Positions 1 to 10,371 of a stretch of DNA of 64,000 nt are shown here, piece by piece. Every line of letters starts with the position of its first letter. The first letter of the stretch is position 1. The translations under genes and the position numbers were made by a program. Under the pieces are notes generated by a model. It saw only the letters and a program-made list of their open reading frames with translations. It ran no database searches and had not been told where the DNA came from. This stretch comes from Mangrovibacillus cuniculi. Its GTDB lineage: Bacteria > Bacillota > Bacilli > Bacillales > R1DC41. The stretch is from the NCBI RefSeq assembly GCF_015482585.1, contig NZ_CP049742.1, positions 2,139,001-2,203,000 of the forward strand, in the 5' to 3' direction.

Positions 1-110
1 CTGGGACATCTGAACCTCTTTTCCCTCACACAGGTGGTCCGCTAGACGCTCTCCCAGGACACCTGAACCTCTTTTTCCTCACTCAAGTGATCCGCAAGAC
101 GCATTAAATT
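1..110. repeat. Two-unit tandem repeat, 53-bp period
   Basis: Two imperfect copies offset by 53 bases: GACAYCTGAACCTC recurs at 5 and 58, and AGACGC at 44 and 97. The layout (AGACGCTCT, then a C/T-rich block, then TTTTCCTC, then AGACGC) matches the 52-bp arrays at 8249 and 13806, so this is probably the edge of the same family. The window starts inside it. It lies downstream of the secG terminator and no coding potential is seen. Confidence 0.7.
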
Positions 111-125
111 CCCACACCACGAAAA

Positions 126-150
126 AATCCTGACCGCCTGGGCCAGGATT
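126..150 (-). terminator. Intrinsic terminator of secG
   Basis: Arms AATCCTG (126-132) and CAGGATT (144-150). On the minus strand the hairpin is followed by a run of T (A-run at 122-127 on the plus strand). It lies 12 bases past the secG stop. Confidence 0.85.
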
Positions 151-161
151 TTGTACGTTCA

Positions 162-392
162 TTACGCAAAAAATGCTACAGCAATCGTTAAAACAAAGAA
201 CAGAACAGATAGAACAATCGTAATACGATGTAGAACTAAATCCATTCCTCTCGCCTTTTGCTTACCGAATAGCTGCTCAGCTCCACCAGAGATCGCACCA
301 GATAAACCAGCACTCTTACCTGACTGAAGTAATACAACAGCGATTAAGCTAATGCATACGATCACTAATAAGATTACTAAGAAACCATGCAT
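162..392 (-). CDS. secG: Preprotein translocase subunit SecG
   Basis: Small inner-membrane subunit of the SecYEG channel, assisting SecA-driven export. The 76-residue product has two hydrophobic segments (about residues 3-22 and 53-75) separated by the family's conserved polar loop, with [17 protein letters not shown] and LFGKQKARG visible. The start is set by an AGGAGGTGGG ribosome site just upstream of ATG at 392; an in-frame upstream codon would place the start before this site. The gene is monocistronic, with its own promoter and terminator. In B. subtilis secG likewise lies near eno. Confidence 0.95.
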   Translation of the reverse strand: MHGFLVILLVIVCISLIAVVLLQSGKSAGLSGAISGGAEQLFGKQKARGMDLVLHRITIVLSVLFFVLTIAVAFFA

Positions 393-430
393 GAGACCCA
401 CCTCCTGAGACGTACAATGCAATATTTCTT

Positions 431-459
431 ATTTTACCATATCTATTTATAGTGGACAA
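431..459 (-). promoter_or_regulatory. Sigma-A promoter of secG
   Basis: On the minus strand, TTGTCC (454-459) and TAAAAT (431-436) are separated by 17 bases. They lie about 40 bases upstream of the secG start, between the eno terminator and secG. Assigned from consensus only. Confidence 0.65.
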
Positions 460-533
460 TGTAAAAATGTTTTGATAACTGTTACGTGTTTGTAAACTCT
501 TCTACTATCACGCCAAAGTTTTCTCAAAAAGGT

Positions 534-595
534 ACTCAACTAAGAACAGGTCATATCACGAGGACAACTTTGAGTTGTTACCGATCACATAACAA
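534..595 (-). repeat. Terminator-tail double-hairpin element (copy after eno)
   Basis: Directly follows the T-run of the eno terminator in the sense direction. Hairpin A has arms GTTAT and GTAAC with loop GTGATCG (577-593). The second part has outer arms ACTCAA/TTGAGT (570-575 and 534-539) around an imperfect inner stem with GTGAT (555-559). It belongs to the family found after clpP, trxB, hisI and csbA. Confidence 0.75.
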
Positions 596-620
596 AACCA
601 CCGAGCAACACTCGGTGGTT
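596..620 (-). terminator. Intrinsic terminator of the glycolytic operon (after eno)
   Basis: Perfect 10-bp arms AACCACCGAG (596-605) and CTCGGTGGTT (611-620) with a 5-base loop, then a T-rich run on the minus strand. Confidence 0.9.
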
Positions 621-633
621 TTCTTAAAAGGAA

Positions 634-1950
<1,317 letters not shown>

Positions 1951-3485
1951 TTATTTTTTAAGTAATGTTGTTCCAGTCATTTCACTTGGCTTTTCTACAT
2001 TTAACAGGTCAAGAACTGTTGGAGCTAAATCTCCTAAAATTCCACCGTCACGCAGAGTAACACCATCTTTTGTAACAATTACTGGTACTGGGTTTGTTGT
2101 GTGAGCCGTCATTGGATTGCCTTCCAGTGTAGTAACTTCATCTGCATTACCATGGTCTGCAGTAATGATCGCTGTTCCACCTTTAGCAATAATTGCGTCT
2201 ACAATTTTACCAAGACACTCATCAACTGTTTCGATTGCTTTCACAGTCGGTTCAAGCATTCCAGAGTGACCAACCATGTCTGGGTTTGCAAAGTTTAAGA
2301 TAATTGCGTCATGCTTGTCAGCAGCAATTTCTCCTAAAAGTGCATCCGTCACTTCATAAGCACTCATTTCTGGTTGTAAGTCGTATGTTGCAACTTTTGG
2401 TGAAGCTATCAAGATACGCTCTTCTCCAGGGAATTCTGCTTCACGACCACCGCTCATAAAGAACGTTACGTGAGGGTACTTTTCTGTTTCTGCAATACGA
2501 AGTTGTTTTAAACCGTTCTGTGAAAGAACTTCTCCTAACGTGTTATCTAGGTTAGAAGGTTTAAACGCAACGTATCCATCAACTGTTTCACTGAAATGCG
2601 TTAAGCATACAAAGTGAAGGTTTTCAGGATGTTGTTCTCCACGATCGAAAGAACGGAAGTCTTTGTTCGTGAACGTGTTAGAAATTTGGATGGCACGGTC
2701 TGGACGGAAATTATAGAAGATAACTGCGTCGTTATCTTTAACTGTCGCAACTGGCTCTCCATTTTCTTTTGTAATAACAGATGGTAAAACGAACTCATCA
2801 TAAATTTCATTCGCATAGGAATCTGTTACTACGTCCATTGCTGATGTGTAGCTAGGACCTTCTCCATATACCATAGAGCGATAAGATTTCTCTACACGCT
2901 CCCAGCGCTTGTCGCGGTCCATAGAATAGTAACGTCCAGAAATCGAAGCAAATTGCCCTACACCGATTTCTTTCATCGTTGCTTCTGCTTGAGGAACGAA
3001 TTCCTTCGCAGATTGTGGTGCTACGTCACGGCCATCTAAGAATCCATGTACGTATACTTCTGTTAGACCTTCCTTGGCAGCTAAACGAAGTAGTGCATAC
3101 AAGTGTTCAATGTGACTGTGAACTCCACCGTTTGATAGAAGTCCCATTAAGTGTAGTGCCGTACGGTTTTCTTTTGCATGCTTGATTGCAGCTAAGAACG
3201 TATCGTTTTGTTCGAACTCACCTTCGCGAATAGCGATGTTTACGCGAGTTAAACTTTGATATACAACACGACCTGCACCAATGTTTAAGTGACCTACTTC
3301 TGAGTTACCCATCTGGCCTTCAGGTAGACCAACTGCTTCACCAGCAGCAATCAATGAGTTATGAGGGTACTGATTCCAATAACGATCAAAGTTTGGCTTT
3401 TTCGCATGTGTCACAGCGTTCCCTTTTGTCTCATCACGTAGTGCAAAACCGTCTAAGATGATTAAGGCAACAGGAGCTTTTGTCA

Positions 3486-3486
<1 letters not shown>
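1951..3486 (-). CDS. gpmI: 2,3-bisphosphoglycerate-independent phosphoglycerate mutase
   Basis: Mn2+-dependent mutase interconverting 3- and 2-phosphoglycerate through a phosphoserine. The 511-residue protein has the alkaline-phosphatase fold signature: Asp12 in LDGF, nucleophile Ser62 in [10 protein letters not shown], and metal-ligand motifs TADHGNADE and HSGMLEP in the C-terminal half. The start codon overlaps the tpiA stop by one base (TAATG), with GGAGGAAGG upstream, indicating translational coupling. This Mn-dependent form is the usual one in spore formers. Confidence 0.97.
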
Positions 3487-4274
<788 letters not shown>

Positions 4275-5462
4275 TTACTTATCGTTTAATGCTACAACTC
4301 CTGGAAGCTCTTTACCTTCCATAAACTCAAGGGAAGCTCCACCACCAGTAGAGATGTGGCTCATTTTATCTGCAAGACCGAATTTTTCTACAGCTGCCGC
4401 TGAGTCGCCACCACCGATGACAGAGTATGTATCAGGAGAAGACGCTAATGCTTCTGCTACAGCTTTCGTTCCGCCTGCGAATGTATCCATCTCGAATACT
4501 CCTAGAGGACCATTCCAGATTACTAACTTAGAGTTTTTGATTACATCTGCATAGATTTCACGAGATTTTGGTCCACAATCTAGACCTTCCCACTCAGCAG
4601 GAATCTCTTCAATTGGAACGATTTGCGTGTTTGCATCATTAGAGAAGTCATCTGCAACAATGACATCAACTGGCATGTAGAAGTTAACTCCATTAGCTTT
4701 TGCTTTGTCCATGAAAGATTTCGCTAAGTCTAGTTTGTCTTCCTCAAGAAGAGACTTACCAACTTCATATCCACGCGCTTTGATGAACGTGTAAGCAAGA
4801 CCACCACCGATGATGATGTTGTCTACTTTATCAAGTAGGTTATCAATGACACCGATTTTGTCTTTTACTTTAGATCCACCGATAATTGCAGTGAATGGAC
4901 GATCTGGGTTAGATAGCGCTTTACCAAGTACATCTAATTCTTTCTCCATTAAAAGACCAGAAACAGCTGTCTCAACATGGTGTGCAATACCCTCTGTAGA
5001 AGCATGTGCACGGTGAGCTGCACCGAATGCATCATTTACATACACATCTGCAAGTTCTGCAAATGCTTTTGCAAGTTCCGCATCGTTTTTCTCTTCACCA
5101 GCATAGAAACGAACGTTTTCAAGTAGAAGAACTTCTCCTTCTTGAAGAGCGTTAACCGCTTCAAGTGCTACTGGACCATGTGCTTCATCTACTTTTTTCA
5201 CATCTTGACCTAATACTTCTGAAAGACGCTTTGCTACAGGAGTTAAACGTAATTCTTCTACTACTTGTCCTTTAGGACGACCTAAGTGAGAAGCAAGGAT
5301 AACTTTTGCACCTTGATCCACTAGGTGCTTAATAGTAGGGATTGCTGCTTGGATACGAGTTTCGTCTGTGATTTGGCCATCTTTCATTGGCACGTTGAAA
5401 TCTACACGTACAAATACACGTTGACCTTTTACATTGATGTCACGAATTGATTTCTTGTTCAT
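4275..5462 (-). CDS. pgk: Phosphoglycerate kinase
   Basis: Transfers phosphate from 1,3-bisphosphoglycerate to ADP. The 395-residue product has both lobes: the N-terminal substrate site ([15 protein letters not shown]) and the C-terminal nucleotide site ([25 protein letters not shown]). The start is ATG at 5462, with an AAAGGAGG site upstream; the longer open frame (14 extra residues) would run through this site. The gene is separated from gapA by a terminator and a structured 70-base linker, so its level can differ from that of gapA. Confidence 0.97.
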   Translation of the reverse strand: MNKKSIRDINVKGQRVFVRVDFNVPMKDGQITDETRIQAAIPTIKHLVDQGAKVILASHLGRPKGQVVEELRLTPVAKRLSEVLGQDVKKVDEAHGPVALEAVNALQEGEVLLLENVRFYAGEEKNDAELAKAFAELADVYVNDAFGAAHRAHASTEGIAHHVETAVSGLLMEKELDVLGKALSNPDRPFTAIIGGSKVKDKIGVIDNLLDKVDNIIIGGGLAYTFIKARGYEVGKSLLEEDKLDLAKSFMDKAKANGVNFYMPVDVIVADDFSNDANTQIVPIEEIPAEWEGLDCGPKSREIYADVIKNSKLVIWNGPLGVFEMDTFAGGTKAVAEALASSPDTYSVIGGGDSAAAVEKFGLADKMSHISTGGGASLEFMEGKELPGVVALNDK

Positions 5463-5508
5463 GAGTGAACCTCCTTTTAATCGAAAGGTTGTAGGGTGAA
5501 GCATTGTT

Positions 5509-5580
5509 TTGCGATAGTTACTAGTTTCACCTACCGTTTACGTGACGAGAAGCCACGTGGTGAACCGGTACATCTCGCAA
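5509..5580. other. Structured linker between gapA and pgk
   Basis: A 72-base segment enclosed by TTGCGA (5509-5514) and TCGCAA (5575-5580). Inside are TTCACC/GGTGAA (5526-5531, 5559-5564) and TACCG/CGGTA (5532-5536, 5566-5570). The last two pairings cross, so they are either alternatives or a pseudoknot. It also contains CCACGTGG. It may be a diverged terminator-tail element. It follows the gapA terminator directly. Confidence 0.5.
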
Positions 5581-5589
5581 TAAAAAATA

Positions 5590-5615
5590 GGGGAGAGGAA
5601 ATAGTCCCTCTCCCC
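5590..5615 (-). terminator. Intrinsic terminator after gapA
   Basis: GGGGAGAGG (5590-5598) pairs with CCTCTCCCC (5607-5615), followed on the minus strand by TATTTTTT. It lies about 90 bases past the gapA stop and could uncouple cggR-gapA from the pgk-to-eno genes. Confidence 0.85.
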
Positions 5616-5707
5616 ATCACCACTACATTATAGAGCTTTCGCTTGCATTCTTCCAACCATAAGAGAGCAAGTCATATTACATTTTCGTAAACGTTGTTAC
5701 GTAAGAA

Positions 5708-6715
5708 TTAAAGACCTTTTGCAGCCATGTATTTAGCTAGGTCTACTACACGGTTAGAGTAACCAGTTTCGTTATCGTACCAAGAGATAACTTTCACCAT
5801 GCTACCTTCCATAACCATTGTAGAAAGTGCATCAATTGTAGAAGATGCAGTGTTACCATTGTAGTCACCAGATACTAGTGGCTCTTCAGAGTATCCAAGG
5901 ATTCCTTTTAATGGACCTTCTGCTGCTTCTTTAAGAGCTGAGTTGATTTCTTCTGCAGTTACATCTTTATCAAGTTCTGCAACAAGGTCAACTAGAGAAA
6001 CGTTAGGAGTTGGAACACGCATAGCTCCACCGTTTAATTTACCTTTTAACTCAGGAAGTACTAGTGATACAGCTTTCGCAGCACCCGTAGAAGTAGGGAT
6101 GATGTTTTCAGCTGCCGCACGAGCACGACGGTAGTCTTTATGTGGTAAGTCTAGGATTTGTTGGTCATTTGTGTAAGAGTGAACTGTCGTCATCATACCG
6201 CGTTTGATTCCGAACTTGTCGTTAAGAACTTTCGCGAATGGAGCTAAACAGTTAGTAGTACAAGAAGCGTTAGACACTACATCGTGGCTAGCTGCATCGT
6301 ACTTGTCTTCGTTAACACCCATAACGATTGTGATATCTTCGTCAGTTGCTGGTGCAGAGATGATAACTTTTTTCGCGCCTGCTTCGATGTGTTTCGCAGC
6401 ATCTGCACGCTTAGTGAAGAAACCAGTTGATTCCACAACGATTTCAACACCTCTGTCGCCCCAAGCAAGTTTCGCAGGGTCACGCTCAGCTGTTACAGCA
6501 ATTGTCTTACCGTTAACAACTAGGTTGCTTCCGTCTACAGTTACTTCAGCGTCAAGCTTTCCGTGAACTGTATCATATTTTAATAGATGAGCAAGCATGT
6601 CTGCATCTGTTAAGTCGTTGATTGCAACAACCTCTACCTCTGAATTGTTTAGTGCTGCACGGAAAACGTTACGTCCGATACGACCAAAACCGTTAATACC
6701 AATCTTTACTGCCAT
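5708..6715 (-). CDS. gapA: Glyceraldehyde-3-phosphate dehydrogenase, glycolytic type
   Basis: NAD-dependent oxidation and phosphorylation of glyceraldehyde-3-phosphate. The 335-residue protein has the Rossmann motif [10 protein letters not shown] at the N-terminus, catalytic Cys152 in SNASCTTNC, and the S-loop region ending [12 protein letters not shown]. The strong ribosome site AAAGGAGGAAAC precedes ATG at 6715. It lies 15 bases downstream of its regulator cggR and belongs to the cggR-headed operon; the match to the glycolytic paralogue rather than GapB is supported by this context. Confidence 0.97.
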   Translation of the reverse strand: MAVKIGINGFGRIGRNVFRAALNNSEVEVVAINDLTDADMLAHLLKYDTVHGKLDAEVTVDGSNLVVNGKTIAVTAERDPAKLAWGDRGVEIVVESTGFFTKRADAAKHIEAGAKKVIISAPATDEDITIVMGVNEDKYDAASHDVVSNASCTTNCLAPFAKVLNDKFGIKRGMMTTVHSYTNDQQILDLPHKDYRRARAAAENIIPTSTGAAKAVSLVLPELKGKLNGGAMRVPTPNVSLVDLVAELDKDVTAEEINSALKEAAEGPLKGILGYSEEPLVSGDYNGNTASSTIDALSTMVMEGSMVKVISWYDNETGYSNRVVDLAKYMAAKGL

Positions 6716-6730
6716 GATTTGTTTCCTCCT

Positions 6731-7786
6731 TTAATCGTTTAAGGAATTTATTTCAAAAGGGGAATTCCCTTTCAAAAGCGTATTCATTGCACCCTCGTCT
6801 GTAATTAATGTTGTATTCGGAGGGGCACTTTGTAAATAGGCTGCAATAGCCTTCCCTTTGGAAGCACCACCTGCTACAGCGATGACATTCGGGATTGTTG
6901 CTAATTGGTCGAGTTGTAATCCAACTGTTAATACTTTGTGGACAACTTCTCCTACTTCATTAAAGTAGTAACCAAATGCTTCTCCGACTGCTTTTTCTTC
7001 CTGTAATTTTTCTAGGTCCTGCTCATTCGTATTTCGTCTTTTCGCCATCGTGAAGGCATCACCAATTCCATGAATAACCATGTTGGCATGCTGAATGAGC
7101 GAAAGAACTTCATTAATGGATGGTTCTTTCACAAAAGAAGCATATACCTCTTCACTCACTTGGTCTGGCATATATAAGACACGATGAGACACACCAGCAC
7201 GTTCTGCCATTCTTGCGCAAATTGTATTGGCTTGGTTACGGACATCTTCTCCAATTCCACCTCTAGCCGGTACAAATAGTAAAGGATCAGAAGTAAGTCC
7301 TGGAGTTAATTGATCTGCGATGGCCGACATCGTCGTACCACCAGTAACAGCGATGATATTATTCCCCGCTAGATACTCTTTCATTCGTAAAACTGTTGCT
7401 CTTCCCAACTCTTCTTTCACCCAAGGCGACTCATCACTGTCTCCAGGGACGATGACGACTTTTCTGAGCGTAAAACGTTGACGGATTTCTTCCTCCATTA
7501 CGTTTATACCCGAAAATTCTCTCATCATACCTTCAAGTTGAAATAAAGTTGTCTGCCCATCGACCGTCGTGTTCATTCCAGCACTTTTTACCTCGATTAA
7601 ACCTTGGTCTTTTAGGAAATCTACTTCTGAGCGTAAAACCCTTTCCGTCATCCCTAAATTCTGCGCTAAACTTCGTCTGCCCACCGGTTCCATGAAACGA
7701 ATAGAGCGAAGGATCTGATACCTCTTGGTCAATGTTGCAATCAAGTCAGGGAGCAGCTTTTTCTGAATCTCTATTAACTCATGCAT
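6731..7786 (-). CDS. cggR: Central glycolytic genes regulator CggR
   Basis: SorC/DeoR-type repressor of the gapA operon; in B. subtilis fructose-1,6-bisphosphate relieves repression. The 351-residue product has an N-terminal winged-helix region (about residues 20-75, RRSLAQNLGMTERVLRSEVDFLK) and a C-terminal sugar-phosphate-binding domain (VTGGTTMSA, GGIGEDV, NVIAVAGGASKGKAI). ATG at 7786 follows AAAGGAGC. A two-repeat operator fitting the CggR consensus lies 49 bases upstream, so the gene is probably autorepressed together with gapA. Confidence 0.95.
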   Translation of the reverse strand: MHELIEIQKKLLPDLIATLTKRYQILRSIRFMEPVGRRSLAQNLGMTERVLRSEVDFLKDQGLIEVKSAGMNTTVDGQTTLFQLEGMMREFSGINVMEEEIRQRFTLRKVVIVPGDSDESPWVKEELGRATVLRMKEYLAGNNIIAVTGGTTMSAIADQLTPGLTSDPLLFVPARGGIGEDVRNQANTICARMAERAGVSHRVLYMPDQVSEEVYASFVKEPSINEVLSLIQHANMVIHGIGDAFTMAKRRNTNEQDLEKLQEEKAVGEAFGYYFNEVGEVVHKVLTVGLQLDQLATIPNVIAVAGGASKGKAIAAYLQSAPPNTTLITDEGAMNTLLKGNSPFEINSLND

Positions 7787-7834
7787 GCAGAAGCTCCTTT
7801 TTTCTATGTATTGGGACGTGACTGTGAACGGTGG

Positions 7835-7870
7835 GTCAAATTATGTCCACACTAGACGTATTATGTCCCA
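7835..7870 (-). promoter_or_regulatory. CggR operator
   Basis: On the minus strand the site reads TGGGAC-N6-CGTC-N4-GTGGAC-N6-TGAC. The published B. subtilis operator is CGGGAC-N6-TGTC-N4-CGGGAC-N6-TGTC, so spacing is identical and most fixed bases match. It lies 49-84 bases upstream of the cggR start. Confidence 0.85.
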
Positions 7871-7885
7871 CTCGATACAAAAAAA

Positions 7886-7917
7886 TAAGCCCTGCTACAT
7901 TTTTTATTTTAACAGGG
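7886..7917 (-). terminator. Intrinsic terminator after the thioredoxin-fold gene
   Basis: On the minus strand CCCTG and CAGGG flank an A/T-rich loop of about 18 bases, followed by CTTATTTTTTT (T-run at 7877-7885). The long loop makes it weaker than the others. It separates the 84-residue gene from cggR. Confidence 0.6.
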
Positions 7918-7934
7918 ACTTTTTTAACTTTCAA

Positions 7935-8189
7935 CTAATTTTCACTTGACAAATCATGTAAACGTTTTCTTATTATGTCGAGGTCGAATTGTCCCTCATC
8001 TATTAGTAGATCTTTATATTTAAGGACAGGTATTCGAAGCCCATACTCTTCTGTCCAAGTGTCATTGGTAGAAATATCTCGGACGCTGAGTTCGAAACCC
8101 CAGTCATCTTGAAAAAGTTGAAGAAGGTGATAAGCTTCATCGCACAGGTTGCATTGGGGTCTGGTGTAGAAGTCTAGAGTGAGTTTCAT
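7935..8189 (-). CDS. Glutaredoxin-family thioredoxin-fold protein
   Basis: An 84-residue thioredoxin-fold protein with the redox motif Cys13-Asn-Leu-Cys16 after FYTRPQ, and the cis-Pro region RIPVLKYKD at about residues 52-60. This matches the short glutaredoxin-like family found beside cggR in several Bacillus genomes. The partner and substrate are unknown; a thiol-disulfide role is inferred from CxxC. It stands alone, with a terminator before cggR and a long repeat array upstream. Confidence 0.8.
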   Translation of the reverse strand: MKLTLDFYTRPQCNLCDEAYHLLQLFQDDWGFELSVRDISTNDTWTEEYGLRIPVLKYKDLLIDEGQFDLDIIRKRLHDLSSEN

Positions 8190-8248
8190 AATGAAGTTGG
8201 CTCCTTTTAGTATATGATTATTTATATAAAGTAAGTTTACGAATTTCT

Positions 8249-8724
8249 AATCTCTTCTCAAATCGAGGTGCTTCTCTCCAGATGAGTATAGGACGCTCTT
8301 ATTCTCTTCTCAACTTGGGATTCCTCTTTCCAGATGCGTATAGAACCTCTCTATTCTCTTCTCAGCTCGGAATCCCTCTCTCCAGATGCGTATAGAGGGC
8401 CTCTATTCTCTTCTCAACTTGGGATTCCTCTCTCCAGATGCGTATAGAGGGCCTCTATTCTCTTCTCAACTTGGGATTTCTCTCTCCAGAAGCGTATAGA
8501 GAGCCTTTATTCTTTCCTAGCATCCATTTCCCTCGCGCTTCATGAGTTTAAGACGCTCTTATTCTCTCCTAGCTCCCATTTTCCTCGCGCTTCATGAGTT
8601 TAAGACGCTCTTATTCTCTCCCAGCTCCCATTTTCCTCGCCCTTCATGAGTTTAAGACGCTCTTATTCTCTCCTAGCTCCCATTTTCCTCGCCCTTCATG
8701 AGTTTAAGACGCTCTTATTCTCTC
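8249..8724. repeat. 52-bp tandem array, nine units
   Basis: The hexamer ATTCTC (or a one-base variant) starts at 8249, 8301, 8353, 8405, 8457, 8509, 8561, 8613, 8665 and 8717, exactly 52 bases apart. Units 1-5 resemble TTCTCAACTTGGGATTCC with TCTCCAGATGCGTATAG. Units 6-9 switch to CTCCTAGCTCCCATTTTCCT with CTTCATGAGTTTAAGACG, keeping the register. 52 is not a multiple of three, so translation across units is not conserved. The array fills the gap between the tRNA-Arg terminator and the thioredoxin-fold gene. Confidence 0.95.
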
Positions 8725-8788
8725 GGAGGATTAAGTTTCTTCTGGTTTCGAATGTTTAAAACGACATCCCTAATATAAGTATAGAAAA

Positions 8789-8814
8789 ATAGCCATCCAC
8801 CAAAGTGGATAGCT
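8789..8814 (-). terminator. Intrinsic terminator after tRNA-Arg
   Basis: Minus-strand hairpin TAGCTATCCAC / GTGGATGGCTA, followed by TTTTTC. It lies just below the tRNA 3' end. Confidence 0.85.
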
Positions 8815-8822
8815 ACTCATTA

Positions 8823-8894
8823 TGCCCCCGGAGGGAATCGAACCCCCATTTTAAGAACCGGAATCTTACGTGTTATCCATTACACTACGGAGAC
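8823..8894 (-). tRNA. tRNA-Arg (anticodon CCG)
   Basis: A full cloverleaf can be drawn on the minus strand: acceptor GTCTCCG/CGGGGGC, D-arm GTGT/ACAC, anticodon stem TAAGA/TCTTA around loop TTCCGGT (anticodon CCG), T-arm GGGGG with loop TTCGATT and CCCTC, and discriminator A. The 3' CCA is not encoded (ATA follows). A single tRNA-Arg beside clpP is also found in B. subtilis. Confidence 0.95.
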
Positions 8895-9015
8895 CAAGAA
8901 CCTTATTAATTATAAGGAAGAATACAAATTTGTGCAACTTCCTAACGTATAAGGTTTTCCCATTTTGTCCATAATGTTCAAATGTTCTAGTGTCGAAAAA
9001 AGAGGTCGCTTATTG

Positions 9016-9045
9016 TTTGACCTTTTTTGACCTACATTGTATAGT
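9016..9045 (+). promoter_or_regulatory. clpP promoter with overlapping CtsR operator
   Basis: A sigma-A promoter TTGACC (9017-9022), 17 bases, TATAGT (9040-9045). The 17-base direct repeat TTTGACC-TTT-TTTGACC (9016-9032) is the complement of the CtsR box GGTCAAA-N3-GGTCAAA and covers the -35 and the spacer, so bound CtsR would exclude RNA polymerase. This predicts heat and protein-stress induction of clpP. Confidence 0.9.
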
Positions 9046-9106
9046 ATGGAGTAACGACTGGAAAAGTCATGAAGAATGATAAATTGCTTTGGAGGAGGAA
9101 TTTCAG

Positions 9107-9706
9107 ATGAACTTAATTCCAACAGTTATTGAGCAAACTAACCGCGGTGAGCGTGCGTACGACATTTACTCTCGCCTACTAAAAGATCGAATCATCATGC
9201 TTGGATCAGCAATTGATGATAATGTTGCTAACTCGATTGTAGCGCAACTTCTATTCTTAGAAACAGAGAATCCTGATAAAGATATCTCTCTATACATCAA
9301 CTCTCCAGGTGGTTCCATTACAGCTGGTATGGCAATCTACGATACAATGCAGTATATTAAACCAAATGTACAAACAATCTGTATCGGTATGGCAGCTTCT
9401 ATGGGTGCATTCCTTCTTGCAGCTGGTGCGGAAGGTAAACGGTTTGCCCTTCCAAACGCAGAAGTAATGATTCACCAACCACTTGGTGGAGCACAGGGTC
9501 AAGCGACAGAAATTGAAATCGCTGCTAAGCGAATCCTATTCCTTCGTGAGAAATTAAACGGTATCCTTTCTGAGCGTACAGGTCAACCTCTTGAAGTAAT
9601 TGGCCGTGACACAGAGCGTGATAACTTTATGACAGCGGAACGTGCGAAAGAATATGGTTTAATTGACCAAATCGTAACACGTAACGACTTATCAGAGAAG
9701 AAGTAA
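9107..9706 (+). CDS. clpP: ATP-dependent Clp protease proteolytic subunit ClpP
   Basis: Serine peptidase that forms the tetradecameric chamber fed by ClpC, ClpX or ClpE. The 199-residue protein has the full catalytic triad: Ser98 in GMAASMGAF, His123 in [10 protein letters not shown] and Asp172 in [16 protein letters not shown] sets ATG at 9107; an upstream in-frame ATG lies inside the ribosome site. It is the only protein gene on the plus strand, monocistronic, with its own CtsR-overlapped promoter and a strong terminator. Confidence 0.98.
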   Translation: MNLIPTVIEQTNRGERAYDIYSRLLKDRIIMLGSAIDDNVANSIVAQLLFLETENPDKDISLYINSPGGSITAGMAIYDTMQYIKPNVQTICIGMAASMGAFLLAAGAEGKRFALPNAEVMIHQPLGGAQGQATEIEIAAKRILFLREKLNGILSERTGQPLEVIGRDTERDNFMTAERAKEYGLIDQIVTRNDLSEKK

Positions 9707-9711
9707 GTAAA

Positions 9712-9735
9712 AAGCTCCCAATTAATTGGGAGCTT
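9712..9735 (+). terminator. Intrinsic terminator of clpP
   Basis: Fully palindromic AAGCTCCCAAT / ATTGGGAGCTT (9712-9735), followed by a T-run to 9740. It starts six bases after the clpP stop. Confidence 0.92.
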
Positions 9736-9740
9736 TTTTT

Positions 9741-9790
9741 ATTACGTGATCTGTAACAACTCATCGGTAGTGGCTTACCTTTAGATGAGT
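9741..9790 (+). repeat. Terminator-tail element (copy after clpP)
   Basis: Follows the clpP terminator T-run directly, in the sense direction. It retains TTACGTGATCTGTAA (hairpin A) and outer arms ACTCATC (9759-9765) and GATGAGT (9784-9790). The inner hairpin seen in other copies has lost its left half, leaving GTGGCTT. Confidence 0.8.
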
Positions 9791-9803
9791 CACCTTCTAT
9801 CCA

Positions 9804-9847
9804 TTAATCAAACGTTTGATCAACTTTTTTCTGACAAGGTTAGTCAG
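9804..9847. repeat. ATCAAACGTTTGAT palindrome followed by T-run and small hairpin
   Basis: The 14-base palindrome ATCAAACGTTTGAT (9807-9820) is followed by CAACTTTTTT and a hairpin CTGAC/GTCAG (9831-9847). The same palindrome, extended, followed by CAACCTTTTTT and another hairpin, occurs in reverse orientation at 54305-54326. The hairpin overlaps the 3' end of the small minus-strand gene. Confidence 0.7.
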
Positions 9848-10001
9848 ATTGCGACTCTCTTTCTTCTCTCTCAAGCCTCTCCAACATATCACTGGCAGTA
9901 ATAGTTGTTGGCGCGATATATCCCATCGTGTCTTGATGAATAAACGCCTCGTCATTTATATACGCTGCTTCATGACGGTGGTTTCGTCTTCCTCTATACA
10001 T
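9840..10001 (-). CDS. Small hypothetical protein, 53 residues
   Basis: I do not recognise the family. A clear ribosome site, GGGGAGGT, seven bases before ATG at 10001 supports translation of a basic-then-acidic 53-residue protein starting MYRGRRNHRHEAAYINDEAF and ending in a charged helix, LERLEREERESQSD. No membrane segment or cysteine is present. It lies between the crh terminator and the clpP terminator, convergent with clpP, and its last codons run into a repeat hairpin. Confidence 0.6.
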   Translation of the reverse strand: MYRGRRNHRHEAAYINDEAFIHQDTMGYIAPTTITASDMLERLEREERESQSD

Positions 10002-10065
10002 GTCACATACCTCCCCTAGATTAGTTTTATTAGTTTTCACTTTATCTAAGTTTGGTATACGAAAA

Positions 10066-10088
10066 AAACTAGAGAATTCTCTCTAGTT
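10066..10088 (-). terminator. Intrinsic terminator of the yvcI-to-crh operon
   Basis: ACTAGAG and CTCTAGT arms around a short AT-rich loop (10066-10088), with T-runs on the minus strand. It directly follows crh. Confidence 0.85.
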
Positions 10089-10094
10089 TTTCGA

Positions 10095-10355
10095 TTATGC
10101 TTCTACACCAGTAACGAATGATGATAACGTTTCAATCGCTTCTACTTCATCTGTACCTTCCGCAATTAATGTAATTGTGGTTCCAGTTGTTATTGCCAAG
10201 CTCATTAGACCCATGATACTTTTAGCATTAACTTTTTTACCTGATTTTTGCAGATAAATATCTGACTTGAATCGATTAGACTCCTGTACAAATAATGCTG
10301 CCGGTCTTGCTTGCAAACCTGTTTTTAGCCCAACTTCTACTTCACGTGTTACCAT
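10095..10355 (-). CDS. crh: HPr-like catabolite repression protein Crh
   Basis: Corepressor protein related to HPr. When Ser46 is phosphorylated by HprK it binds CcpA. The 86-residue product has Gln15 in GLKTGLQARPAAL where HPr has the PTS-phosphorylated His15, which marks Crh, and Ser46 in NAKSIMGLMSL. ATG at 10355 follows AAGGGGGATG; upstream codons in the same frame overlap whiA and lack a ribosome site. It is the last gene of the yvcI-rapZ-glmR-whiA-crh operon. The cognate kinase hprK is also in this window. Confidence 0.96.
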   Translation of the reverse strand: MVTREVEVGLKTGLQARPAALFVQESNRFKSDIYLQKSGKKVNAKSIMGLMSLAITTGTTITLIAEGTDEVEAIETLSSFVTGVEA

Positions 10356-10371
10356 TCTCGCATCCCCCTTG

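Noticed and set aside
6204-6566. 120-codon open frame on the plus strand opposite gapA
   Set aside because: Lies wholly within gapA on the other strand, has no ribosome site, and reflects codon bias of the real gene.
8249-8724. CRISPR array
   Set aside because: Units are contiguous and similar over their whole length, with no constant-repeat and variable-spacer alternation, and no cas genes nearby. The same holds for the other 52-bp arrays.
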